A DNA stretch of 64,000 nt from positions 248,001-312,000 of the forward strand of contig NZ_JOMF01000005.1 in NCBI RefSeq assembly GCF_000711215.1, written 5' to 3'. The DNA comes from Methanomicrobium mobile BP. Lineage in GTDB: Archaea > Halobacteriota > Methanomicrobia > Methanomicrobiales > Methanomicrobiaceae. The notes beneath the pieces are model-generated. The model worked only from the letters and a program-made list of their open reading frames with translations, searched no databases and had not been told where the DNA came from. Position numbers and translations under genes: made by a program. This document shows positions 1 through 8,102 of the stretch, piece by piece (position 1 is the first letter of the stretch; each line of letters starts with the position of its first letter).

Positions 1-842
1 CGGGCGGTAAGCTCTTCATAAGTGCCGCGAATCTCGCGGAGATCGCGAAGCGGCTTAAGCGGAATCTCCGAGACCGACACCCCGCCGGCATCCACGTTTA
101 CGACCGTTATCGATTTATTATGGTCTTTTTCAGAGAACGAATACTTAAGCGGCGTTCCCGAATAACGCACGGTCTCTCTGCCTATCGTCTGCTTTCCGTG
201 GATATGCCCGAGGGCTACATAATCGAAATCGTCAAAGACGGAGGCATCCACGTTATCCAGCCCGCCGACGCTGACCTCCTCGGAATCGCACCTGACGGCG
301 CCGGTCACAAACTGGTGGGCAATGAGTATGTTCTTCGCCGATTTGTCCGATTTGTCGAGATCCATGTGGCGAACGGCAACGCGGCAGGCATCCGTGTAAT
401 CGGCAATCTCTTCGCCCTCGAAGATACCGCGAACGGTCACGGGCTTGACAAACGGCAGCATGTGGATATTCACCGTAATCCCGCCGTCCGTGAGCGTAAA
501 GCACTTCGCCGCCCCGTCATAGACCGGCGATAGATGGATGCCGGTCGAATCCACAAGCTTGCCGTGATTTGAGAACCGAATCGCCGAATCGTGGTTGCCG
601 CTGATGGCAAAAACGGGCACCTTCATCGCGGCAAGGCTTATCAGAAAGTCATCCCAAAGCCTCATAGCCTCCTCCGAGGGTATGGATTTGTCGTAGACAT
701 CCCCGGCAATCAGAACGCCGTTCGGTTTTTCCTCATCGATAATTCCGAGGATCTCTCTCAGAATAAACTCCTGATCCTCGATCATGGAGAACTCGTTCAA
801 CTTCTTTCCGAGGTGAAGATCCGATATGTGAAACAGTTTCAT
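1..842 (-). CDS. DNA double-strand break repair nuclease SbcD/Mre11 (3' end cut off by window)
   Basis: Reading the minus strand from the ATG at 842 gives a protein starting MKLFHISDLHLGKK, the first metallophosphoesterase motif (D-x-H) of Mre11/SbcD. Further family motifs follow: GDVYD, the SGNHDS block, and GHIH near residue 210. The frame stays open to the window edge (about 280 residues), so the C-terminal part is missing. Mre11/SbcD is the Mn-dependent nuclease that acts with a Rad50/SbcC ATPase at DNA ends; the partner should lie beyond coordinate 1 but is not visible. Whether it is an SbcD or an archaeal Mre11 cannot be settled from this fragment. Confidence 0.9.
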   Translation of the reverse strand, partial: MKLFHISDLHLGKKLNEFSMIEDQEFILREILGIIDEEKPNGVLIAGDVYDKSIPSEEAMRLWDDFLISLAAMKVPVFAISGNHDSAIRFSNHGKLVDSTGIHLSPVYDGAAKCFTLTDGGITVNIHMLPFVKPVTVRGIFEGEEIADYTDACRVAVRHMDLDKSDKSAKNILIAHQFVTGAVRCDSEEVSVGGLDNVDASVFDDFDYVALGHIHGKQTIGRETVRYSGTPLKYSFSEKDHNKSITVVNVDAGGVSVSEIPLKPLRDLREIRGTYEELTA

Positions 843-872
843 TTTTCCTCTAATCCATTCGCTTTTTTGGCG

Positions 873-2600
873 TCAGTAAGCCATGCTCTCTTTGCGCTTC
901 ATGAGCGTCTTTATGTCCTTCTCGACCTCAAGCCGCTTTCCCGTATAGGGATCGCAGCCGAGATAGTACATTGCCGCAGACCGCGTCATCGGCGTCGGCG
1001 TAAAAATCTGGAACTGCTTACCCGTCAGCCGATGCCGGGCAAGAAGCCTCTCGGTCTCCTTCGCCTCTTTCCTGCCCTCGCCGGGGTGACCGGCGATGAT
1101 GTAGGGAATCAGATAGATACGCTTATTCTCATCCGCTTTTGCCGCCTCGAACCTGCCTATGAACTCCTCGAAGACGGCGGACGGGGGCTTGTTCATGCAC
1201 CGCAGCACGAAATCCGAGCCGGATTCGGGGGCAATCTTCATCTGCCCCGAGATATAGCGGCTTACTATGGCGTGCAGAAACCTGTCGTCCATGATGCAGG
1301 GATCAAATCTGATGCCGGAATTAATCTGTATCCGCTTTACTCCCGCGATTTTGGACGCCCTGTCGAGAAGTTTCAGGTATTCCCCGGTGCCGGAGACAAG
1401 GTTTCTGCACCCGCGGCCGTCCTTGAGGCAGTCCATCTTCGCACAGCCGTTCGCCGTTTTGCACGAAACCCCGTACATGTTCGCCGAAGGTCCGCCGATA
1501 TCCGTAATCGTGCCGCCGAAGCCCTTCGTCGCCGCTATCTTTTCGACTTCGCGAAGGACGGATTCGCGGCTTCGCGAGACCACCCGCTTTCCCTGATGCC
1601 TTGCAATCGCACAGAATGAGCAGTCCCCGAGGCAGCCGCGGTGCGACGTGACCGATGTCTTAATCATCTCGAATGCGGGCACGTTCCTGAACGACGGATG
1701 AATACGCCGTTCGAAGTCCATGTCGTATATTTCGTCCAGCTGCGTCTGAGTAATCAGCATCCGCGGATACTGCACGATATAGCGTGTGTCCTGCTTCTGA
1801 AGGACAATTTTGCGGTCGTCGTTCTCCTCAAAGAGCACCTGTGCCTTCGCAAACGCTCTTTTATCCGAGGATACCTCCCCGAATGACGGAAGGAGGACGG
1901 CGGCGTTAGGATCGTTGCCGTCCGCGTCATCGCCGGCGGCGCCGGATAACAGCTCCCCGATATCCGCCTCTTTTCTAAGAACGACCGTATTTTCGATGCG
2001 CATATCCTCCGGCGCAATCCCCTTCTCGAGAGCCTCAACGACCTTGAGGAGCGGATACTCCCCCATGCCGTAGATGAGGATCTGCGCCTTGGAATCGACA
2101 AGGACACTCTTTCTGACCTTATCCGACCAGTAATCGTAGTGTGCAATCCGGCGCAGGGATGCCTCGATGCCGCCGATGACTATCGGTTTGTCCTTGCAGA
2201 CCGCTTTTATCTGACTGCAATAGACGCTTACGCACCTGTCGGGTCGGATTCGGTATTTTTTCTCGCCGATACTCGAGAAGAACGGGTTTTTGTCCTCGCA
2301 GAACAGGTCTTCCTTACGGGGAATCTTCGTTGCCGTGTAGTTCAGGACCATGGAGTCCATCTGACCGCCGGAGACCGCAAACGCTATCCTCGGGACGCCG
2401 AGTTTCAAAAAACTCTCGGGCTCCTTCCATCTCGGCTGCGAAAGTATACCAACCCGATATCCGTGTTTCTCCAGAAACCTTCCGAGTATTGCCATTGCAA
2501 AAGAGGGATGATCCACGTAGGCGTCCGGCGTTACGATTACGACATCACACTCGTCCCACCCGCGTTTTTTCATCTCGGCAATACTCGTCGGAAGAAACAT
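873..2600 (-). CDS. YgiQ-family radical SAM protein (UPF0313)
   Basis: The 575-residue product has the CLGDCSFC motif near residues 320-330, the radical-SAM CxxxCxxC signature, with the conserved surroundings of the YgiQ/UPF0313 family (N-terminal MFLPTSIAEMKKRGWDECD, GGIEASLRR, IAPESGSD). The cobalamin-binding-like N-terminal part and long C-terminal tail are at normal family length. The reaction of YgiQ proteins is not established. The gene lies 30 nt downstream of and codirectional with no obvious partner apart from sbcD/mre11, so cotranscription with it is possible. A TATA-poor AT-rich gap separates it from the divergently read npdG. Confidence 0.9.
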   Translation of the reverse strand: MFLPTSIAEMKKRGWDECDVVIVTPDAYVDHPSFAMAILGRFLEKHGYRVGILSQPRWKEPESFLKLGVPRIAFAVSGGQMDSMVLNYTATKIPRKEDLFCEDKNPFFSSIGEKKYRIRPDRCVSVYCSQIKAVCKDKPIVIGGIEASLRRIAHYDYWSDKVRKSVLVDSKAQILIYGMGEYPLLKVVEALEKGIAPEDMRIENTVVLRKEADIGELLSGAAGDDADGNDPNAAVLLPSFGEVSSDKRAFAKAQVLFEENDDRKIVLQKQDTRYIVQYPRMLITQTQLDEIYDMDFERRIHPSFRNVPAFEMIKTSVTSHRGCLGDCSFCAIARHQGKRVVSRSRESVLREVEKIAATKGFGGTITDIGGPSANMYGVSCKTANGCAKMDCLKDGRGCRNLVSGTGEYLKLLDRASKIAGVKRIQINSGIRFDPCIMDDRFLHAIVSRYISGQMKIAPESGSDFVLRCMNKPPSAVFEEFIGRFEAAKADENKRIYLIPYIIAGHPGEGRKEAKETERLLARHRLTGKQFQIFTPTPMTRSAAMYYLGCDPYTGKRLEVEKDIKTLMKRKESMAY

Positions 2601-2710
2601 ATCTTTCTCTTAGAAGTCTTTGTTCTTGTTGAATTTATTAACTTGGTAGGGCTGCATGACGACCCGGGACAACTCAGTCATCCGCCGTATGGGAAGATCA
2701 TTTCCACAAT

Positions 2711-2758
2711 CTTTATTTAAGCTAATACAGAATGTAATTAGCATTAACAGAGTGTTAA
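2711..2758 (+). promoter_or_regulatory. npdG promoter with two inverted repeats
   Basis: A TATA-like TTTATTTAAG lies at about 2711-2720. Just downstream is GCTAAT...ATTAGC (6-bp arms, about 2721-2742), and directly before the ATG is TTAACA-GAG-TGTTAA (2744-2758, perfect arms). If the TATA box is used, transcription would start within the first inverted repeat, so both are candidate operators. No binding protein is known for them. Confidence 0.4.
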
Positions 2759-2759
2759 C

Positions 2760-3419
2760 ATGAAAATCGGAATCATTGGCGGAACCGGAGATATCGGTCA
2801 GGGACTTGCCCTCCGTATCTCGGACAAACATGAGATAATACTCGGCTCACGCGACCCGGCAAAGGCGGTCGAAGCTGCCGAGAGCATAATCGCGACCCTT
2901 AAGAAACGCGGCACCGTAAGCTCCTGCCGCGGCACATCAAACGAAGAAGCCTGTAAAGCGGCGGATTTAATCATCATCTCGCTCCCCTTCCAGCACGTAG
3001 CCTCGACCCTTGCCGGAATCGACCCGAAGTATATCGCCGGCAAAATAGTCATATCGCCGGTAAACCCGATGATCAGAAAGGACGGATTCTTCTACAACAA
3101 CCCGCCCGAAGAAGGCAGCGCCGCACTTGCGATAAAGAAGATGCTCCCCGAATCCGCAAAACTCGTCACGGCATTCAACAATATCGCCGCCCGCAAATGG
3201 ACCATCCTCGACGAAGTCCTCGACTACACCGTCGCCGTCTGCGGCGATGACCCCGAAGCAAAGAAGACGGTCATCAAGCTCGTCCGCGAAACCTCGCAGC
3301 TCTACGGACTGGACGCCGGACCCCTCGCCGTCTCGGGAATCGTCGAGAGCATAACGCCGCTTGCGATAAACATCGCCCAGATAAACGGTCTCAAAGACCT
3401 CGGCGTCTACATCAAATAA
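2760..3419 (+). CDS. npdG: F420H2:NADP oxidoreductase NpdG
   Basis: The product (219 aa) begins MKIGIIGGTGDIGQGLA, the dinucleotide-binding loop of F420-dependent NADP reductases, followed by the NADP-phosphate-binding GSRDPAKA segment and the F420-pocket region rich in NNI and PVNP. The enzyme exchanges hydride between reduced coenzyme F420 and NADP in the cytoplasm, supplying NADPH for biosynthesis in methanogens. Length matches the family (about 210-225 aa). The ATG follows a palindrome directly, without a clear Shine-Dalgarno sequence. It sits in front of gdhA, whose product often uses NADPH, a suggestive but unproven link. Confidence 0.92.
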   Translation: MKIGIIGGTGDIGQGLALRISDKHEIILGSRDPAKAVEAAESIIATLKKRGTVSSCRGTSNEEACKAADLIIISLPFQHVASTLAGIDPKYIAGKIVISPVNPMIRKDGFFYNNPPEEGSAALAIKKMLPESAKLVTAFNNIAARKWTILDEVLDYTVAVCGDDPEAKKTVIKLVRETSQLYGLDAGPLAVSGIVESITPLAINIAQINGLKDLGVYIK

Positions 3420-3696
3420 TTTTTGACACCTCCCGCACTGCGGGTCGTTGCGTCATAAAAAAACCTCATTCTATCTTTTTTTTCGCATTATCCCTTCGGA
3501 AATCCTTGCGCGTTATGCGGCGCCGGTGATGGAAGGACATTGCCATCGTATTTATAATTATGTTAAAATAGTTTTCAGTCTCCCCGCATTTTCGCCGGAT
3601 TCGAAAAATCACGCGATCCTGCCGGCATCGAAAACACGATGACGCGGAGATGCAGCCGCGGTCATTCGGCTTGTCAGAAAGATAATTCCTATAACA

Positions 3697-3704
3697 TTTA
3701 TATA
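3697..3704 (+). promoter_or_regulatory. TATA box of gdhA
   Basis: TTTATATA in an A-rich context predicts transcription starting near 3725-3730, leaving a leader of about 60 nt. An AGGATG Shine-Dalgarno-like site lies about 7 nt before the gdhA ATG. The strong box and the clean codon use of the gene suggest high expression. Confidence 0.6.
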
Positions 3705-3785
3705 CAAGAAAGTAAAACATTGATTGTCAGATATCACTCGGCAGGTAAAGAAAAACCGCGGTCTTATATGACAGGATGTTAATAA

Positions 3786-5036
3786 ATGGCAAAAGTAAAC
3801 CCATTCGAGATGGCGCAGCAGCAGTTACTGGACTGTGCAAAGATCCTCAAACTCGATCAGAGCGTAGTCAACGTACTCATGCAGCCGCAGAGACAGATTC
3901 AGGTTTCAATCCCCGTAAAGATGGACGACGGAACAACAAAAGTCTTCCAGGGCTTCCGTGTACAGTACAACAATGCACTCGGACCTTACAAAGGCGGTAT
4001 CCGCTTCCACCCCGAAGAGACAATTGATACCGTTCGTGCACTTTCGGCATGGATGACATGGAAATGTTCTGTTCTCGGACTTCCTCTCGGAGGCGGAAAA
4101 GGCGGAGTCATCTGTAATCCTAAAGAAATGTCTGAGGGCGAACTTGAACGCTTAAGCCGCGGATACATCAGAGCACTCTGGAAGAATATCGGACCCGACA
4201 CCGATGTCCCTGCACCGGATGTATACACAAACGGTCAGATCATGGCATGGATGATGGACGAATACTCAACCATCCAGGGCAAGAACCAGTTCGGACTTCT
4301 GACAGGAAAGCCGCTCGTAGTCGGCGGTTCACTCGGACGCAACGACTCGACGGCAAGAGGCGGAATGTTCACACTCCGTGAAGCCGCAAAAGAGCTCAAA
4401 CTCAACCTTAAGGGCGCTAAATTCGCAATCCTCGGATTCGGAAACGCCGGAACATACGCCGCAACGCTTGCGGAAGAAATGTTCGGCGGCAAAGTCGTAG
4501 CCGTAACCGACTCGAAAGGCGGTATCTACGATGAGAAAGGTCTCGACATCAAGAAGGTCTCCGAGCACAAAGCAAAGACCAAGTCCGTTGTCGGATACAA
4601 CAAATTAAAGAAGCTCACAAACGAAGAAGTCCTTGCACTTCCTGTCGATGTAATTGTCGCAGCGGCACCCGATGAGGGAGCAATCAACGAGAAGGTTGCA
4701 AAGACAATCAAAGCAAAGGTAATCTGTGAACTTGCAAACGGACCGACCACACCCGAAGGAGATAAAGTCCTCTACAAGAACGGCGTACACGTAATCCCCG
4801 ACTTCCTCTGTAATGCCGGCGGAGTTACCGTCTCATACTACGAGATGGTTCAGAACATGTACATGCACTACTGGACAATCGACGAAGTCTACAAGAAACT
4901 CGACGAAGCCATGACAAAATCATACCATGCAGTCTATGACGCATCCAAAGAATACAAGATCAACATGCGTCAGGCGGCATACGTAGTTGCTGTCAAGCGT
5001 GTCGTCGAAGCAATGAAGGTTCGCGGCTGGGTATAA
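3786..5036 (+). CDS. gdhA: Glutamate dehydrogenase
   Basis: This 416-residue protein has the Glu/Leu/Phe/Val dehydrogenase hallmarks: the catalytic-lysine segment LPLGGGKGGV near residues 98-107, the upstream substrate-binding GPYKGGIRFHP, and the Rossmann GFGNAGTYAA loop near residue 217. It interconverts 2-oxoglutarate plus ammonia and glutamate with NAD(P)H; cofactor preference cannot be read with certainty. The hexameric class I length of about 415-420 aa fits. It is monocistronic: a T-run terminator follows and the next gene is on the other strand. Confidence 0.95.
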   Translation: MAKVNPFEMAQQQLLDCAKILKLDQSVVNVLMQPQRQIQVSIPVKMDDGTTKVFQGFRVQYNNALGPYKGGIRFHPEETIDTVRALSAWMTWKCSVLGLPLGGGKGGVICNPKEMSEGELERLSRGYIRALWKNIGPDTDVPAPDVYTNGQIMAWMMDEYSTIQGKNQFGLLTGKPLVVGGSLGRNDSTARGGMFTLREAAKELKLNLKGAKFAILGFGNAGTYAATLAEEMFGGKVVAVTDSKGGIYDEKGLDIKKVSEHKAKTKSVVGYNKLKKLTNEEVLALPVDVIVAAAPDEGAINEKVAKTIKAKVICELANGPTTPEGDKVLYKNGVHVIPDFLCNAGGVTVSYYEMVQNMYMHYWTIDEVYKKLDEAMTKSYHAVYDASKEYKINMRQAAYVVAVKRVVEAMKVRGWV

Positions 5037-5057
5037 TCATCCCCAAATCATCCCCCA

Positions 5058-5076
5058 TTTTTTAATACTTTTTTTA
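5058..5076 (+). terminator. Oligo-T terminator after gdhA
   Basis: Two T-runs, of six and seven T, lie about 20-40 nt after the gdhA stop codon. Archaeal RNA polymerase terminates intrinsically at such U-rich stretches. Confidence 0.55.
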
Positions 5077-5296
5077 GACAGATTTGTTTTTCGGCACCGT
5101 TTTCTTCTTGAGTCAGTTCTTTTGTCCCTTATTCTGCCTTTTTCGTGTATACTTCGGCTCCGGTCTGCCAAAGCTCTGCGTCTGATTGCGGCAGACTGCC
5201 CTGTAAAAAATCAATCACGGGAAAACCGCGGTGAACCTGAATAATCTGAAAACAAAAAAATGAAAAAAGTATTTTCTCTGAGTATTGAGAGCCCGC

Positions 5297-6196
5297 TTAT
5301 TCCTTTTCGAGATTCTTAATCTCGAGAATAACGTTCTCCATGACCGCATCGACACTCTTCCATGTCGCCGAGCTCTGATCGGAAGCATCGCGGCGTGTGA
5401 TGAACGGCTTACCCTCGTCACCCGCGATTCTCATGCCCGGGTCAAGGGGAATTGCGCCGAGGAAGGGAACTCCGAGATCCTCTGCGGCTTTCTTTCCGCC
5501 GCCGACACCGAAGACATCCAGAACCTCGCCGCAGTGCGGGCAGACATATCCGCTCATATTCTCTATGATACCGAGAACGGGTATCTCGAGTTTCTCGATG
5601 AACTTAACCGACTTTGCGGAATCGAGGATTGCAACCTCCTGCGGTGTCGTCACGATGACGGCGCCGGCGATATGCGGTGCAAGCTGTGCAACCGAGAGTG
5701 CCTCGTCGCCGGTTCCGGGCGGCAGGTCAACCACGAGGTAATCGAGCTCTCCCCAGTTGACATCCTCGAGGAACTGCTTGATTGCCGTATTCTTCATCGA
5801 ACCTCTCCAGATAATCGGGCTTGTCTTATCCGGGAGCAGGAAAGCCATGGAGACAACGCCGAGATTGCCCATGACCATAACGGGATCAATCTTCTTGCCG
5901 TCCATGGACGTAAGTTTCTCGTCCTCGATACCCAGCATCTTGGGAATATTCGGACCGTGAATATCCATATCGGCGATACCCGTGGCATAGCCGCGGTTGG
6001 CAAGCGCCATCGCAAGGTTTGTCGAAACCGTGCTCTTTCCCACGCCGCCTTTGCCGCTTAACACAAGTATTACATGCTTGACATTCATCTCAACTTTCGG
6101 CGGAAGACCTGACTTCTTCGGATCATTGCACCCTGCTGCCGATGCACACCCGCTGCAGTTTCCGTTACATCCCTGACTCGTTTTCTCGTCACTCAT
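5297..6196 (-). CDS. Mrp/Nbp35-type Fe-S cluster carrier ATPase
   Basis: This P-loop ATPase has the deviant Walker A GKGGVGKS, the Mrp switch DLPPGTGD, and the C-terminal CPHC motif that bridges an Fe-S cluster between two subunits. The N-terminus carries a second cysteine group (CNGNCSGC plus another Cys), as in Nbp35-like proteins. It is expected to assemble and deliver [4Fe-4S] clusters to cytosolic apoproteins. The ATG at 6196 is preferred over an upstream in-frame start at 6244 because GGAG lies at Shine-Dalgarno distance and the product then starts MSDEKTSQGCNG. The gene stands alone. Confidence 0.9.
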   Translation of the reverse strand: MSDEKTSQGCNGNCSGCASAAGCNDPKKSGLPPKVEMNVKHVILVLSGKGGVGKSTVSTNLAMALANRGYATGIADMDIHGPNIPKMLGIEDEKLTSMDGKKIDPVMVMGNLGVVSMAFLLPDKTSPIIWRGSMKNTAIKQFLEDVNWGELDYLVVDLPPGTGDEALSVAQLAPHIAGAVIVTTPQEVAILDSAKSVKFIEKLEIPVLGIIENMSGYVCPHCGEVLDVFGVGGGKKAAEDLGVPFLGAIPLDPGMRIAGDEGKPFITRRDASDQSSATWKSVDAVMENVILEIKNLEKE

Positions 6197-6369
6197 ATGA
6201 AATCTCCGTATGATACGAATAATTCCGGCGGCATTCCCCTTCAAACGTCGGTTTTTCAGAGAACGCAGGCATCCGGAAATATCGTATGCCAGTATAGATT
6301 TGTGTGTAAATATTCTGAATCGTGAACGATAAATGTATCAATTTTAATCGGGAAGAGTTAAAGAAGAGT

Positions 6370-6760
6370 TGCCCTTTGTGGGGGCTGTTCCTTTGCGGTT
6401 ATGGAGTGTTTGTTACCGTTAAAAGTTGTTTTGGGGTTGTATGGTTGTGGTGTGGTGTTGTGTGGTTAGTGGTTTGGTGACCGGTGTGGTTTGATTACCG
6501 GTGCGGTTATTCTGTGGTTTTTTGTGGTGAACGGTTAGTTTGTGTTTGTAAGGGGGGTGGGGGGGTTTGTGTGTGGTTTTCGCATTGTTTTGAGGTATTA
6601 ATGCATGTTTTGTGGTTCTTTGTGGTTGAGTGGTTTGTGGTTGGGGGTTTGTGGTTTGTGGGGGTTTTGGGGTATTTGGGTTTGTGTGGTGTATGAGGTT
6701 GGGGGTTTTACGATGTATATCGCGGGGTTGGTGAAACGGGTATTTTGAGGATTTTTTCCT
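6370..6760. other. T/G-skewed noncoding tract
   Basis: For about 390 bp the plus strand is nearly free of A and C and consists of runs such as GGTTGTGG, GTGTGG and TTTGTGGTT. The translated frames are low-complexity V/W/F/C/G and no gene is credible. It fills the gap between the Mrp ATPase gene and the regulator operon. A similar but weaker tract occurs at 28.7-29.0 kb. Confidence 0.6.
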
Positions 6761-6917
6761 GTGGAGTGTTTGTATGGTGGATGTTTTTCGTCTGTTACCG
6801 TTTTCGGATGTATGGATGAGTTTGTTTTGTGAAGGGTTTTATTCTGTGAATGTGTTTACCTTTGAGATTTGTCGTAATTTTGGAGGTTTGCTTCAGATGG
6901 CGTGCATCTTTCCTGCT

Positions 6918-7268
6918 TTAATGAAATGCGGGTTTCTTTCTGCTTCCCAAATGTGTCCGTCGTTCGTTTTTATTGACACATTTGCAGATCTCGCAGATTG
7001 TGAAGCTGTCTTCGCCGTTTATGAGACCGTCGGCCCATATATCTATGATGCCGTCCATCTCCTGCCCTTTGAAGTATTCTCCCAAACCGCGTTTTTTACT
7101 CAAATATTGGGACACCGCAGCCCTTGACATGCCGAGAAACTTGGCAGCCCGGGCCTGGGGGATTCCTTTTACCGTAACGAGCCTGTATACGAGTTCGGCC
7201 CGCACCTGCGGCAGATAAAGCCGCGCAATTTCATCGCAGATTGTAATGTTGCATATGAACTGACTCAT
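6918..7268 (-). CDS. Predicted HTH transcriptional regulator (COG2522-like)
   Basis: The 116-residue protein has a helix-turn-helix near residues 35-60 (IPQARAAKFLGMSRAAVSQY) followed by two cysteines with spacing CEICKC and a basic tail. This resembles the small archaeal regulators of COG2522. Its ATG overlaps the stop of the upstream MarR-like gene by 4 nt (ATGA), so the two are translationally coupled and probably work on the same targets. The CEICKC pair could bind a metal or Fe-S cluster, which is inference. Ligand and targets are unknown. Confidence 0.75.
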   Translation of the reverse strand: MSQFICNITICDEIARLYLPQVRAELVYRLVTVKGIPQARAAKFLGMSRAAVSQYLSKKRGLGEYFKGQEMDGIIDIWADGLINGEDSFTICEICKCVNKNERRTHLGSRKKPAFH

Positions 7269-7534
7269 GTGGAAGCCATCTCTGCATGAGTCTCGGATTC
7301 GGGTTGAATCTTCTTCATGTAGAGTACCTGTCTGGCATCCCGGAAGTTGAACTTCTCAATCACGAGTCCATTCTCTTTCAGGCGCTTGAGTGCATACCTG
7401 ACTGTTCTGGGGGCTATACTTACCTGCTCCGTCATGTCCTTGAAGGTCTTCGGGGAGCCGTCTTCCAATACGGATAATACTGCAATCGCCGATGGCGGCA
7501 GTGTGTGTTTGTTAACGCTGTGAACTATTGTCAT
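7265..7534 (-). CDS. MarR/ArsR-like winged-helix regulator
   Basis: The product of 89 aa (MTIVHSVNKHTLPPSAIAV...) has a compact winged helix: the KTFKDMTEQ and APRTVRYALKRLKENGL segments are the recognition region and the RDARQVLY part the wing. I start it at 7534 rather than the in-frame ATG at 7588 because a TATA-like TTTATATC at 7558-7565 lies 27 nt upstream, giving a leaderless mRNA, and because a perfect palindrome would otherwise overlap the start codon. It is the first gene of an operon with the HTH gene at 6918-7268. Targets are unknown; autoregulation through the palindrome is likely. Confidence 0.75.
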   Translation of the reverse strand: MTIVHSVNKHTLPPSAIAVLSVLEDGSPKTFKDMTEQVSIAPRTVRYALKRLKENGLVIEKFNFRDARQVLYMKKIQPESETHAEMAST

Positions 7535-7557
7535 GATAGATACTGGATCTTGGTATG

Positions 7558-7593
7558 ATATAAAGGTTTTGAATTCGTTCGTATGCATACGAA
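7558..7593 (-). promoter_or_regulatory. Promoter and palindromic operator of the regulator operon
   Basis: A TATA-like box (7558-7565, read on the minus strand) has a perfect 16-bp palindrome TTCGTATGCATACGAA (7578-7593) just upstream, over the position expected for the BRE/TFB contact. Placement fits autoregulation by one of the two downstream HTH proteins. Confidence 0.5.
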
Positions 7594-8102
7594 TGTTAGT
7601 TTCCTTATGGACTAAAAAAGGAAAAAATATTCGGAAACAAAACTTTGTAAAAATGTATTTTTTGGAAAAAATCAGTGGTCTTTTGCAAAATATCGAAAAA
7701 TATTTTCACTATGAACGGGATTTATTTCTTAAAAGGAGTAATTTTTGCGGTTTTTTGATTGACGTTTTTTCTTGCAACCCGATCAAAAAATAATTTTATG
7801 CGCGCGTAATTATTTTATTATTAATATGCATTCAAAAATGATAAATTTAATTTCGGAATAAATTTCGGTTTAAAGGAAAATTTGTTAGTTATTGATCTAA
7901 CGTATTGTCCGACAAAAAATAAAATCAAAAAAATATATTTCAAAAATGACATTTTTTCAGGATCATATCCCCGAACGCGCCGCACATGGGGTCGGGGGTG
8001 CCGCATCTTGATGGGGACGTGCCGCACCCCTGCCGCACCCGATCTGCCGTGCGGCAGTCATGTGTCAGCCGGCAGTTCGACGGGTCACTCAGTTAAGGTC
8101 AC
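7594..8102. other. Intergenic region, AT-rich then GC-rich
   Basis: About 350 bp of A/T-rich sequence without a credible ORF is followed, from about 7970, by a GC-rich stretch with several GCCGCAC words and a tandem copy of TCACTCAGTT (about 8085 and 8100) that runs into the stop of the M20 peptidase gene. No RNA gene was recognised. Confidence 0.4.

Noticed and set aside
3448-3720. Two small frames, one per strand, between npdG and gdhA
   Set aside because: They lie over the gdhA promoter region, with no Shine-Dalgarno and no resemblance to known proteins.
6484-6696. Open frame of 70 residues, rich in V/W/F/C/G
   Set aside because: It is translated from the T/G-skewed tract, has no ribosome binding site and is low complexity. 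It is not a gene.
7821-8027. Minus-strand frame with a hydrophobic segment
   Set aside because: Composition is AT-driven, no family resemblance, no Shine-Dalgarno or TATA support; it spans a composition change.
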